Positions 1 to 7,303 of a stretch of DNA of 43,382 bases are shown here, piece by piece (the stretch's first letter is position 1; the number at the start of each line of letters is the position of its first letter). The notes beneath the pieces are model-generated. The model was not told the origin of the DNA. It did no database searches and worked only from the letters and a program-made list of their open reading frames with translations. Both the position numbers and the translations under genes were made by a program. Origin of the DNA: a bacterium (GTDB lineage: Bacteria > UBP6 > UBA1177). The stretch lies in assembly GCA_017645765.1 (NCBI GenBank), contig JAGCNV010000106.1, positions 71,301 through 114,682 on the forward strand. The letters are read 5' to 3'.

Positions 1-1004
1 TCGGAACCAGAATGGCTCCGATCACAGACAACATTCCGAAACCGCTGATTCCCGTTCTGAACCGTCCGACTATCGAATATAACATCTATTTTCTGAAGCA
101 TTACGGGATAAAAGAAATCTATATAAATCTTCACTCCCACGGTGAAAAAATCGCAAAAGCGCTAGGCAACGGCAGCAAATACGGTGTCAGCATCGAATAT
201 CTGCCGGAACAGGAAATTCTTGGAACAGGCGGCGCGATCGCTTCAATGGAGCCTTTCGTCAAAAAAGAACCTTTCGTCGTAATAAATTCTGACACGATTT
301 TCAACTTCGACCTCGACAAGATGATCGAGAGCCACAACCATTCCGATTCCCTTGCGACTTTGGGTATACTCCCGGCACCGCAAAACGATCCGCGGGCAGT
401 AATCCGCGTTGACGGCAATAAGATCGTAAGGATGCTCAACGAATCGATTTACGACACGATTCCGGAAGGCAACGCTCTTTTCACAGGCATCCACGTCATA
501 AACCCGCAGCTTCTCGAGTTCATTCCGAAAGGATGTTTCGTTTCGATCACGAGCTATGTTTACAAGAGGGCAATAAAGTCTGGAAGAAACCTCAACGCCT
601 TTTATATCAAAGGGAACTGGTGGGATATGGGAACACCTGACGGATATCTTGACTGTTCGTTCGAGCTTCTGCGCACGCTTCCGCTCAAATTTTTCGACGA
701 CACCGATATTTTCGACGACTACTACCACACAAAATACGAAGATTTCGGCAAAAGCAAAAACGAAGACTTCTTCGTTGCGCTCGGTAAAAAACTCAACTTT
801 CCGCCTATCAAGCAGGAACCGCCGATCGTTATAGGCAACAACTGCGAGATCGAAAAAAGCAGCGAAATCGTTCTCGGACCTAATCTCATAGCCGGAAACG
901 GAGCTGTTCTTACGTCAGACCATGACCTTTCCAACGCTATTTATCTTCCGGGTGCCGACGGATCAAGAGTGATCTACGGCAAGAAAGGAAAAATTTACTA
1001 CTGA
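1..1004 (+). CDS. Sugar-phosphate nucleotidyltransferase, 5' end outside window
   Basis: The reading frame is open to the window edge. The residues just before the first ATG (position 12) read GTR, so that ATG lies inside the GxGTRxxPxTxxxPKPL nucleotide-binding signature and the true start is upstream. The family joins a sugar-1-phosphate to an NTP to give an activated sugar for cell-wall, LPS or glycan synthesis in the cytoplasm. Other family marks are LGTGGA after the first half, the VINSDTIF metal-binding aspartate segment and WWDMGTPDGY late in the catalytic domain. The last ~60 residues (PPIVIGNN, then hexapeptide-like IxxGxx turns) look like a short left-handed beta-helix. The sugar and nucleotide cannot be assigned; mannose-1-phosphate guanylyltransferase-like is the nearest resemblance. 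The gene ends just before the riboswitch promoter. Confidence 0.85.
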   Translation, partial: GTRMAPITDNIPKPLIPVLNRPTIEYNIYFLKHYGIKEIYINLHSHGEKIAKALGNGSKYGVSIEYLPEQEILGTGGAIASMEPFVKKEPFVVINSDTIFNFDLDKMIESHNHSDSLATLGILPAPQNDPRAVIRVDGNKIVRMLNESIYDTIPEGNALFTGIHVINPQLLEFIPKGCFVSITSYVYKRAIKSGRNLNAFYIKGNWWDMGTPDGYLDCSFELLRTLPLKFFDDTDIFDDYYHTKYEDFGKSKNEDFFVALGKKLNFPPIKQEPPIVIGNNCEIEKSSEIVLGPNLIAGNGAVLTSDHDLSNAIYLPGADGSRVIYGKKGKIYY

Positions 1005-1029
1005 TTCTTTCAACTTCACAAAACATTAG

Positions 1030-1057
1030 TTGACATCAGTTTTTTTCATTCTATATT
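1030..1057 (+). promoter_or_regulatory. Sigma-70-type promoter of the riboswitch transcript
   Basis: TTGACA at 1030-1035 and TATATT at 1052-1057 are separated by 16 bp. The predicted start near 1064 coincides with the first paired bases of the cobalamin riboswitch, so the promoter and aptamer support each other. Confidence 0.75.
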
Positions 1058-1060
1058 GCC

Positions 1061-1158
1061 GCTGCGATTTGTTTCCTGCGGAAATCGGTGCAAATCCGAT
1101 GCTGTCCCGCAACCGTGATGCTTTAAGCTAAGCCGGATACACAGACTCAAATCACGTT
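1061..1158 (+). promoter_or_regulatory. Cobalamin (B12) riboswitch aptamer
   Basis: The conserved core is visible in order: GGTGCAAATCC (about 1087), then GCTGTCCCGCAACCGTGA (about 1101), a small hairpin GCTTTAAGC, and a B12-box-like AGCCGGATACACAGAC (about 1132). An outer stem can form between GATTT (1066-1070) and AAATC (1149-1153). This matches the established cobalamin riboswitch pattern, in which ligand binding normally turns expression off. The only gene downstream before the next promoter is the lipoprotein at 1250. The aptamer is compact, with few peripheral stems. Confidence 0.88.
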
Positions 1159-1176
1159 AATGAGTACCCCGAGGAG

Positions 1177-1214
1177 GGAAAAATTGCGATTCAAAAGGTT
1201 TGCACAATTTTTCC
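1177..1214 (+). promoter_or_regulatory. Possible riboswitch expression platform hairpin
   Basis: GGAAAAATTG at 1177-1186 is a perfect 10-bp inverted repeat of CAATTTTTCC at 1205-1214, with an 18-base loop. It lies between the aptamer and the lipoprotein ribosome-binding site (GGAGG at about 1239). It could be the switching hairpin, but no classical U-run follows directly, so terminator versus antiterminator is unresolved. Confidence 0.45.
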
Positions 1215-1249
1215 AGTTTTATTCACTTTCCAAAAGATGGAGGAGAAAA

Positions 1250-2467
1250 ATGAAAAAAACCTTATCTCTTTTTGCGCTTGTATTTGTTCTTGTTTTCGTA
1301 GTATCGTGCGGAGGCGGTAAAAGTGACGACACGGATCCGACTGATCCGACAGAGCCGACTACTGAGCCAACCACAGAACCGACAACCGAGCCAACTACTG
1401 AACCAACTACAGAGCCAACTACAGAACCGACAACCGAGCCAACCACAGAGCCGACAACCGAGCCAACCACAGAGCCGACTGATGAACCTATTGAAATTCA
1501 CGAAATTATCGGAAGATACTCCGATGCATGGGGCGGAAGCCACGTTATATCCGCTACAGCATGGTTCCAGCCGTCAGAATGGGGAGACACGCTCTTCCAC
1601 ATCACGAAAGTTGACACTGAAAACGATTTCATAATCGCTCACAATGATGATGAACTGGCTTTCGCAGGTTACGAAGGAAAGTGGAGCAGATTCGACTATG
1701 TCATAAAAGAGGAAAAAATCTACTACTGTCAGATCGCTTCACAAGAGGAAACCGAAGAAGCGGCTCTCTCAGCCACTACAGCCGACAGAACCGATCCGGC
1801 GACATCAGGCTGCGGCACTTATCCGTGGACTGAGCTCATCGAAGTCGTTGAAGAAGGAATCGATAAAGACGACGAAAAAATCGCTGCATGGGCAACCGGA
1901 TACGAAAATTACACCGTCGGAGAAGGTGTTAAGGACGAGTGGAAAACTCCCGAAAAAGCTCTCGGAAAAGCTGTCGGCGATTCTTATGATGTCGTCGTTC
2001 TCGGTGACGGCGGAAGCATAGTCCTTACTTTTGCAAAACCAATAACAGACGGCGAAGGAGCCGATTTCGCAGTTTTCGAGAACAGTTTCAACGACGGTTT
2101 CCTTGAACTCGGAACAGTTGAAGTCAGCAGCGACGGCGAAAACTTTGTTGCATTTGACCACTACTATCTTGGAGTTGAAAAAATCGGAGAAACAGGTTCC
2201 CACGATGCAAGCCTGATTTGGGGATTCGCAGGCAAATTCAAACAGGGGGTCGGTACAATGTTCGACCTCGCGGAACTTGCAGGCAAACCGGAAGTTACGG
2301 AAGGAGCAGTCAAACTTGACGCAATCACACACGTTAAAATCGTTGACGTGATCGGAGACGGTTCCCAGCTTGATTCAATCGGAGATCCGATTTATGACCC
2401 GTATCCGACAACGGGAAGCGCAGGTTTCGACCTTGACGCTGTCGCAGTAATCAACGAACTTCTTTAG
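1250..2467 (+). CDS. B12-riboswitch-controlled surface lipoprotein, two domains on a TTEP tether
   Basis: The start is ATG 1250, behind GGAGG, because the lipoprotein signal begins there; an in-frame ATG at 1160 lies in the leader RNA. The product is 405 residues: signal peptide with lipobox VVSC, a TTEP repeat tether, then two domains. The first (about residues 85-200) carries the pattern KWSRFDY...YYCQ...DPATSGCG, which I associate with deltaproteobacterial lipoproteins. The second (about 205-405) has [25 protein letters not shown] and [18 protein letters not shown]. This strongly resembles the 'cell surface protein' family often found in cobalamin-uptake loci of Bacteroidetes and others. 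With the riboswitch, a role in capturing corrinoids at the cell surface is a good inference. No BtuB/TonB transporter gene is next to it. Confidence 0.82.
   Translation: MKKTLSLFALVFVLVFVVSCGGGKSDDTDPTDPTEPTTEPTTEPTTEPTTEPTTEPTTEPTTEPTTEPTTEPTTEPTDEPIEIHEIIGRYSDAWGGSHVISATAWFQPSEWGDTLFHITKVDTENDFIIAHNDDELAFAGYEGKWSRFDYVIKEEKIYYCQIASQEETEEAALSATTADRTDPATSGCGTYPWTELIEVVEEGIDKDDEKIAAWATGYENYTVGEGVKDEWKTPEKALGKAVGDSYDVVVLGDGGSIVLTFAKPITDGEGADFAVFENSFNDGFLELGTVEVSSDGENFVAFDHYYLGVEKIGETGSHDASLIWGFAGKFKQGVGTMFDLAELAGKPEVTEGAVKLDAITHVKIVDVIGDGSQLDSIGDPIYDPYPTTGSAGFDLDAVAVINELL
1358..1477 (+). repeat. Ten 12-bp tandem units encoding TTEP
   Basis: Ten consecutive Thr-Thr-Glu-Pro units are encoded by 12-bp repeats of the form ACYACNGARCCN. 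They make an extended, protease-resistant spacer between the lipid anchor and the folded domains. The near-identical units make copy-number change by slippage plausible. Confidence 0.9.
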
Positions 2468-2468
2468 A

Positions 2469-2527
2469 CGCCGCCGAAGCCTGTCGAAATCTCGAAATCT
2501 CGAAATATCGGAATATCGATGGCGGCG
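2469..2527. repeat. Intergenic hairpin element with TCGAAAT core
   Basis: CGCCGCC (2469-2475) pairs perfectly with GGCGGCG (2521-2527). The interior carries repeated CGAAAT/CGAAATATCG motifs. It starts 2 bases after the lipoprotein stop codon. A similar element is at 37559-37611. It may act as a transcript 3' end, although no T-run follows. Confidence 0.6.
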
Positions 2528-2551
2528 ACCAAATTCTTAATCACGATTTCT

Positions 2552-2579
2552 TTCCCATTTTTCTCAAGTGTGCTATAAA
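2552..2579 (+). promoter_or_regulatory. Probable promoter of rsmB
   Basis: TTCCCA (2552-2557) and TATAAA (2574-2579) have a 16-bp spacer. The predicted start is near 2586, just upstream of the CCGGAGG ribosome-binding site of rsmB. Confidence 0.45.
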
Positions 2580-2606
2580 GCAGCGGATTTTGATTCCGGA
2601 GGAAAC

Positions 2607-3917
2607 GTGAGCAATAAAAAGACAAAAGATCCGAGACTTGTGGCAAGTTCTCTGATCCAGGATGTTCTCGACCAGTCGTTTTTCGTAAACGAGCTTCTGA
2701 ACGACACCCTTTCGGCGTTCGATTTTCCGAAAAGACGCTTCATCACGGAGCTTGTCTACGGCACTGTGCGGCACTTGAGCCACCTTGATTTCTGGATTTT
2801 AAAAGTGTTCAAAAAACCGCTCAAACGGATGGACAAGGAACTGCTTTCACTCATCAGAGTCTCACTTTATCAGATACTTTTCATGTCGAACAGAGAGGCT
2901 GCGACAATAGTTTTCGAGGCGGCTGAACTTGCGAAACGCTGTGGAAACGAGAAAACGGCTGGTTTTGTCAACTTCATTCTGCGTGAGATCCTCCGCACCA
3001 ATCCGACACGGGAAAACATGGAAACCGATTTCGGCGACAATCATGACGAGTTTTTGCAGACTTACTATTCTGTTCCGCAGTGGCTTTATGACAGAATAAA
3101 AACACAGGCCTCAACCGTCGGACAGGATATCGAAGATTATCTCAAAATCGTGAACAAACCGCTCGGGATCACTCTCAGGATCGAAGGCGACGAAATTTTG
3201 CGGCAGCAGATAATCGAAAAGCTCGTTTCAAAAGGGGCTTCAGCAGAGAAGGCAAAACTCAGTCCGTACGGAATCTGCACGAATAAAGCAGTCAACTTTT
3301 CGATGCTTAAAGGTTTTGACAACATTTTTATTCAGGATGAATCCTCTCAGCTTTCAGTTCTCGAAATGGATATCAGACCCGGCGACAAAATTTTAGATAT
3401 GTGCGCGGCTCCCGGCGGAAAAACGCTTTTCGCTTCGTATTTAACCGGTGAAAAAGGCTTTGTAACGGCAGCTGACGTCAACGGAAACCGCCTCAATCTT
3501 CTTGCCGACGTCGTTATCCAGCACGGCAAAAAAAATATCGAAATGAAACTTCACGACGCGACAAAGGACAACCCCGAGTGGCATGAAAAATACGACAGAG
3601 TTCTGCTTGACGCTCCGTGCAGCGCCCTCGGAACGATAAGGCGCCACCCAGAAATAAAGTGGATAAAGAACGACAACGACCCGGCGAAAATGGCGGCAGT
3701 TTCGGGAAAAATACTCGAAAGAGCGGTAAAATATCTGAAAAAAGGGGGCATCCTCGTTTTTTCAGTCTGCACTTTCACAAAAGAGGAAACCCTTGAACAA
3801 ATCAAGGCGTTCTCGGCAAAACACCCCGAAATTTCGGTCGAAAAATCGTATTTCACCGTCAAGGAACCAGACGATAACAGAGACATATTTTTCATCTGCA
3901 GAATGAGGAAGAGATAA
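2607..3917 (+). CDS. rsmB: 16S rRNA (cytosine-C5)-methyltransferase RsmB/Sun family
   Basis: This enzyme uses S-adenosylmethionine to methylate a cytosine in 16S rRNA (C967 in E. coli). I choose GTG 2607, directly behind CCGGAGGAAAC, giving 436 residues; an upstream in-frame ATG at 2568 lacks such a site. The first ~140 residues are a NusB-like RNA-binding domain. The catalytic domain has the SAM motif DMCAAPGGKT (about residue 265), DAPCSALGTIRRHPE with the conserved PC cysteine, and a final FSVCTFTKEE carrying the catalytic cysteine. Length and order are normal for RsmB. It appears to be transcribed alone from its own promoter. Specificity for C967 rather than another site is inferred from the NusB-like N-terminus. 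Confidence 0.92.
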   Translation: MSNKKTKDPRLVASSLIQDVLDQSFFVNELLNDTLSAFDFPKRRFITELVYGTVRHLSHLDFWILKVFKKPLKRMDKELLSLIRVSLYQILFMSNREAATIVFEAAELAKRCGNEKTAGFVNFILREILRTNPTRENMETDFGDNHDEFLQTYYSVPQWLYDRIKTQASTVGQDIEDYLKIVNKPLGITLRIEGDEILRQQIIEKLVSKGASAEKAKLSPYGICTNKAVNFSMLKGFDNIFIQDESSQLSVLEMDIRPGDKILDMCAAPGGKTLFASYLTGEKGFVTAADVNGNRLNLLADVVIQHGKKNIEMKLHDATKDNPEWHEKYDRVLLDAPCSALGTIRRHPEIKWIKNDNDPAKMAAVSGKILERAVKYLKKGGILVFSVCTFTKEETLEQIKAFSAKHPEISVEKSYFTVKEPDDNRDIFFICRMRKR

Positions 3918-3956
3918 ATACCTCATCCTAAATCCCTCTCCAATGCGGCGAATGGA
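3918..3956. repeat. CCTC-type dispersed intergenic repeat, copy 1
   Basis: The sequence reads ACCTCATCCTAAATCCCTCT followed by CCAATG. Related copies are at 5458-5480 and, as a fuller palindrome, at 10821-10873. It resembles a CCTCACCC-type intergenic repeat common in many bacterial genomes. Confidence 0.45.
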
Positions 3957-3968
3957 AAAGGTAGAATC

Positions 3969-3987
3969 TGTCGGAGCTTAGGTCTGC
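3969..3987 (+). repeat. Left inverted repeat of lipoprotein cassette
   Basis: TGTCGGAGCTTAGGTCTGC here matches the reverse complement of 5534-5552 at 18 of 19 positions. A separate 6-bp inverted repeat, CTCGCC/GGCGAG, follows at about 3988-4010. The pair brackets the lipoprotein gene at 4085-5455. Confidence 0.7.
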
Positions 3988-4027
3988 TCGCCCGCTGTTA
4001 GGCTGGCGAGTCTGTCGAACCAAAAAC

Positions 4028-4055
4028 TTGCCTTTCTCCTCGCTTTCCCTATTAC
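4028..4055 (+). promoter_or_regulatory. Probable promoter of the cassette lipoprotein
   Basis: TTGCCT (4028-4033), a 16-bp spacer and TATTAC (4050-4055) lie inside the left inverted repeat, about 30 bp before the start codon. The layout resembles the promoter at 43291-43318. Confidence 0.45.
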
Positions 4056-4084
4056 ACATTGTTTTCAATTTTTAGGAGATGAAA

Positions 4085-5455
4085 ATGAAGAACTTTTTGG
4101 TTTTTGCAATTTTTACAGCTTTGGTTTTTGTCGTTTCCTGCGGCGGAGGTTCGTCTTCCGACAACAATTCAGTTGCAAATTTCGGAAAACTCGGTCAGGA
4201 ATGTTACCCTAACAAAAGCTGTGACGAAGGGCTTCTCTGCGAGGAAGAGACAAATCGCTGCATCGAAGATCCCGAAAATCCGTCAAATTCAGACAACGAA
4301 AATAGCGATAATGATTCTACTGAAAACAATGACAGCAATCCTGTCGAAGACAACGATAAAGATAACCAACCAAACGACAACGACAAAGATGATAAAGATG
4401 ATTCAGATGTAATTGATGATAACAATAAAGAAGACAAAGATGATTCAGATTCAAACGATAGCGACACAACCGAAAACAACGATAATGATGATAACCCGTC
4501 TGAAAACGACGATTCCGATAATATCGATAATATCGAAAATCCAAATGTTTTCTTTTACGCTGAAATGGTAGCAACCAAAGAACAACTGGAAAACACCTCA
4601 CAAGATCAGATAAACCACCAAATACAAACAATGCATGCCGGTGCAGAACGATTATGTCCATACAACTACTCACAAAATCCGGAACAATATGACAAAGAAG
4701 GGAACTTGTACGTTGTTGATAATTGTGAAAACGATTTCAGAAACCCAATATGGATAGAAAACGTTGCTCCATTAGTTTTATTCGACAGAAACGGAAAACA
4801 GGCGGTAGTCCAGCACAGAGTAGTCTCTATGACAGTTAATTATTCAAACAAGGGCAGCTCATCCAATATGAAAGTCAGAGTTCCTGGATTAGTTATTGAC
4901 GTTAACTTCTCTTCTGCCAGCTGTTTAAGTCAAGGTAACGAAGACACATCAGTTATCACATCAGAACCAAACCCCACACTCTATGATGGTTGCAAGGTGG
5001 ACGATGATGTTATTCAAGAACCGTCGTTTGAAACAAAAAGCAAAAAACAAACCAAAGCTATAGATAAATATGTGTCTTTGTGTGCAACAATGCCTAATTA
5101 TCACTTTGACGAACAACAAAATACATGTTATACAACAATAGAAGAATTCGTATGGTTGGAAAACGTGATACAAAAATTATTAACTTCAACAAACGATTTA
5201 TCTTGGTTTGATATCCCATTTGAAATTAATCGTATAGAAAGGCATTTAGATACCAATGTTTTCTATATGGATATAACTATTGGCAATAATTCTGTCTCAA
5301 ATAAAAACATGAAAGTACATGTAGAGTTAAAAAATGCGAAAAGCTGTATAGATCAATGTCATGGCCAAGAAGGCTGTACAAGCCATATCGAGCCAAATAT
5401 AAATGCATCAAAAGGTTGCATTATCAATGGCGAAGAAGTCAATGGCAAAGAGTGA
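4085..5455 (+). CDS. AT-rich lipoprotein with acidic tether and duplicated C-terminal module
   Basis: ATG 4085 is chosen over ATG 4079 because TTAGGAG abuts 4079 directly but is properly spaced from 4085. The product is 456 residues. It has a signal peptide with lipobox VVSC, a short disulfide-type module (GQECYPNKSCDEG...NRCIED), an Asp/Asn/Glu/Ser tether to about residue 155, then a globular part. The globular part contains two related modules, each with NMKV, an SCxxQ-type cysteine segment, SxIxxEPN and GC near its end. No function is recognised. The second half uses noticeably more A/T-ending codons than neighbouring genes, suggesting a different origin. The gene sits alone between inverted repeats. 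Confidence 0.8.
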   Translation: MKNFLVFAIFTALVFVVSCGGGSSSDNNSVANFGKLGQECYPNKSCDEGLLCEEETNRCIEDPENPSNSDNENSDNDSTENNDSNPVEDNDKDNQPNDNDKDDKDDSDVIDDNNKEDKDDSDSNDSDTTENNDNDDNPSENDDSDNIDNIENPNVFFYAEMVATKEQLENTSQDQINHQIQTMHAGAERLCPYNYSQNPEQYDKEGNLYVVDNCENDFRNPIWIENVAPLVLFDRNGKQAVVQHRVVSMTVNYSNKGSSSNMKVRVPGLVIDVNFSSASCLSQGNEDTSVITSEPNPTLYDGCKVDDDVIQEPSFETKSKKQTKAIDKYVSLCATMPNYHFDEQQNTCYTTIEEFVWLENVIQKLLTSTNDLSWFDIPFEINRIERHLDTNVFYMDITIGNNSVSNKNMKVHVELKNAKSCIDQCHGQEGCTSHIEPNINASKGCIINGEEVNGKE

Positions 5456-5457
5456 CC

Positions 5458-5480
5458 TCACTTACACCGTCTCCAATGCT
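5458..5480. repeat. CCTC-type dispersed repeat, copy 2
   Basis: CTCACTTACACCGTCTCCAA followed by TG resembles the copies at 3918 and 10821. It directly follows the lipoprotein stop codon. The stretch that follows (to about 5530, GAGATCTTTCACATCG...CAAGATGAC) also looks like a common dispersed intergenic repeat. Confidence 0.35.
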
Positions 5481-5533
5481 TTGCACCACTATAGTTTGAG
5501 ATCTTTCACATCGTTCAAGATGACTGCAGGCGG

Positions 5534-5552
5534 GCAGACTTAAGCTCCGACA
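5534..5552 (-). repeat. Right inverted repeat of lipoprotein cassette
   Basis: This is the inverted partner of 3969-3987, with one mismatch in 19. It ends 5 bp before the stop codon of the convergent rhuM-like gene. Confidence 0.7.
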
Positions 5553-5557
5553 AAAAT

Positions 5558-6385
5558 TTACATTTTTTCCAGCAAAGATTCAGTATCGATTTCCATTCGG
5601 CTGAAAGCAAACCACTTCTTTCCCAAGTCTTTCAGAGATGCACCGATGTGATAAACCGTGTCGTCAATGCAGAGAAAGCGGTCGTGGGAATGAGTAAAAA
5701 CATGAATCGGTATCGGCGTATACTGGCTGTCGTGCCGCTGAATATCAAGCTGAAGCTGAGCATTCGGCGAATGTGTGTAGATTTCTGCCGTGACTCCGCT
5801 TCCGCGCTTGTCAAGCAAAGTCAGGACACTTTCATCAATGTAGTTGTCAATCAGAATGATCTTGCGGACTGCACTTTTGACCAGCTTAGAGGCAAGTTCG
5901 TAGGCATCGTAGATCTGCCCTTCAAAAAACACGCCTTCAACCGGAGGCAGTGCAGTGCGGACAAAAAATTCAATTCTTTCTTCTGTCCGGCTCACACGCT
6001 GTTCCAGCCGTTCAAACCGCTGATTGACGGAATAACCTTTTAGCAGGAATTCTTTCAAAACACTGTTCGCCCACTGTCTGAAAAGTATTCCCTGACTGGA
6101 TTTCACCCTATATCCAACAGAGAGAATCATGTCTAAATTATAAAATTCCACAAATCTTGTTACCTGACGACCACCTTCTTTTTGAACTGTCGCAAAATTT
6201 GCGACAGTTGCCATATCCCGCAATTCTTCGCGCAAAGCATTGTTAATATGTTTTCCGATAGTTTTAACGTCACGCCCGAAAAGAACCGACATTTGATTTC
6301 TGTTCAGCCATACGGATTCGTCTGCCATCCTGACTTCCAAATGGATCGTATTGTTCGGTTGGTAAATCACTATTTCATTTTCCAT
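5558..6385 (-). CDS. RhuM-family protein fused to a PLD-like domain
   Basis: I place the start at ATG 6385 (275 residues) because family members begin a few residues before EIVIYQ; ATG 6397 is an alternative, and neither has a strong ribosome-binding site. Residues 1-125 match the virulence RhuM domain: IYQ, ESVWLNRNQMSVLFGRDVKTI, then FYNLDMILSVGYRVKS and FRQWANSVLKEF, a DNA-binding-like fold common in phage-related and island genes. After a coiled linker (QRFERLEQRVSRTEERI), residues ~150-275 form a PLD-like domain with one HKD-type motif, HDRFLCIDD...GASLKDLG, where Arg replaces the usual Lys. The role is unknown; defence or mobile-element regulation is an inference. It is monocistronic and convergent with the cassette lipoprotein. 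Confidence 0.82.
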   Translation of the reverse strand: MENEIVIYQPNNTIHLEVRMADESVWLNRNQMSVLFGRDVKTIGKHINNALREELRDMATVANFATVQKEGGRQVTRFVEFYNLDMILSVGYRVKSSQGILFRQWANSVLKEFLLKGYSVNQRFERLEQRVSRTEERIEFFVRTALPPVEGVFFEGQIYDAYELASKLVKSAVRKIILIDNYIDESVLTLLDKRGSGVTAEIYTHSPNAQLQLDIQRHDSQYTPIPIHVFTHSHDRFLCIDDTVYHIGASLKDLGKKWFAFSRMEIDTESLLEKM

Positions 6386-6546
6386 TTCAAATTCCATCAA
6401 AACATCGCAGACAAACAAGATAGAAATTTTAATAAATAAATCAAATTTTGTTATAAAAATTTTATTTAACACTTTAACTGTAAGACAAGAAAACCCTACA
6501 GCCAAATCATATTTATCCGGAATTGAACTCTTGTCCCGCTGCTTTC

Positions 6547-6574
6547 TTGCTTTTACCTGTTGTTTGAATATAAA
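6547..6574 (+). promoter_or_regulatory. Probable promoter of rpe-nadC
   Basis: TTGCTT (6547-6552) and TATAAA (6569-6574) have a 16-bp spacer, with a predicted start near 6581 and the rpe ribosome-binding site CAAGGAG at about 6621. The 6400-6545 stretch is AT-rich and must also hold the divergent rhuM-like promoter, which I cannot pinpoint. Confidence 0.55.
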
Positions 6575-6633
6575 ACTTCCTCGTTTTCGCACTGTAACAA
6601 ATGAATTTTTGTGACTTTTTCAAGGAGACAAAA

Positions 6634-7293
6634 ATGATAAAAATTGCTCCTTCGATCCTTTCAGCCGACTTTTTAAAACTTGAGGAAGAAATCCGTTCAA
6701 TCGAAACAAGCGGCGCAGATCTTGTCCATCTTGACATCATGGACGGCCATTTCGTTCCGAACATCACTTTCGGTCCGATGATAGTCAAACAGATCAGACC
6801 ACTCGTAAAACTTCCTTTTGACGCGCATCTTATGATTGAAAACCCGACACAGTTCATCCAGAAGTTTGCCGATGCCGGCTGCGAAATGATCACTGTTCAT
6901 GCCGAGACGGAGCAGCATCTTCACCGCACTCTCCAGTTCATAAAAAGGCTCGGACTCAAGGCAGGAATTTCTGTAAATCCGCACACGGCGGTCGATTTTC
7001 TCCCCTATGTCGGCGATCTGTGCGACCTTTTCCTCGTAATGAGCGTAAATCCCGGTTTCGGCGGTCAGGAATACATAAAAAGCGCTTCCGAAAAAATCAG
7101 AAAAGTTGCCGAGATCCGAGAAAAATATAGCTTTAACTACGAAATTTCGATCGACGGCGGCGTAAACGCAAAAACCCTGCCTGAAATCATTAAAGCAGGT
7201 GCCGACATCGCCGTAATGGGCTCGTATTTCTTCGGCAAACCGGTTGAAGAACGCGCCGAGCTCGTAAGAAACGCGAAAAATATTTCAAAATAG
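6634..7293 (+). CDS. rpe: Ribulose-phosphate 3-epimerase
   Basis: This enzyme interconverts D-ribulose 5-phosphate and D-xylulose 5-phosphate in the pentose phosphate pathway, using a divalent metal in a TIM barrel. ATG 6634 follows AAGGAG and gives 219 residues, the usual length; the in-frame ATG at 6601 would add a non-family leader. Motifs are IAPSILSADF at the N-terminus, HLDIMDGHFVPNITFGP with the metal-binding His/Asp, VHAE, MSVNPGFGGQ, and SIDGGVN with the second catalytic Asp followed by GSYFFG for phosphate binding. nadC starts 10 bases after the stop, so the two are probably co-transcribed. Confidence 0.95.
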   Translation: MIKIAPSILSADFLKLEEEIRSIETSGADLVHLDIMDGHFVPNITFGPMIVKQIRPLVKLPFDAHLMIENPTQFIQKFADAGCEMITVHAETEQHLHRTLQFIKRLGLKAGISVNPHTAVDFLPYVGDLCDLFLVMSVNPGFGGQEYIKSASEKIRKVAEIREKYSFNYEISIDGGVNAKTLPEIIKAGADIAVMGSYFFGKPVEERAELVRNAKNISK

Positions 7294-7303
7294 GAGAAGA
7301 AAA

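Noticed and set aside
3969-4015. Integron attC-like site (GTTAGGC core)
   Set aside because: Only one half-site matches; no paired RYYYAAC core or integrase gene is visible.
5558-6592. Longer rhuM-like start at 6592
   Set aside because: The first ~65 residues of that frame are unlike the family and cover AT-rich DNA expected to hold the divergent promoters.
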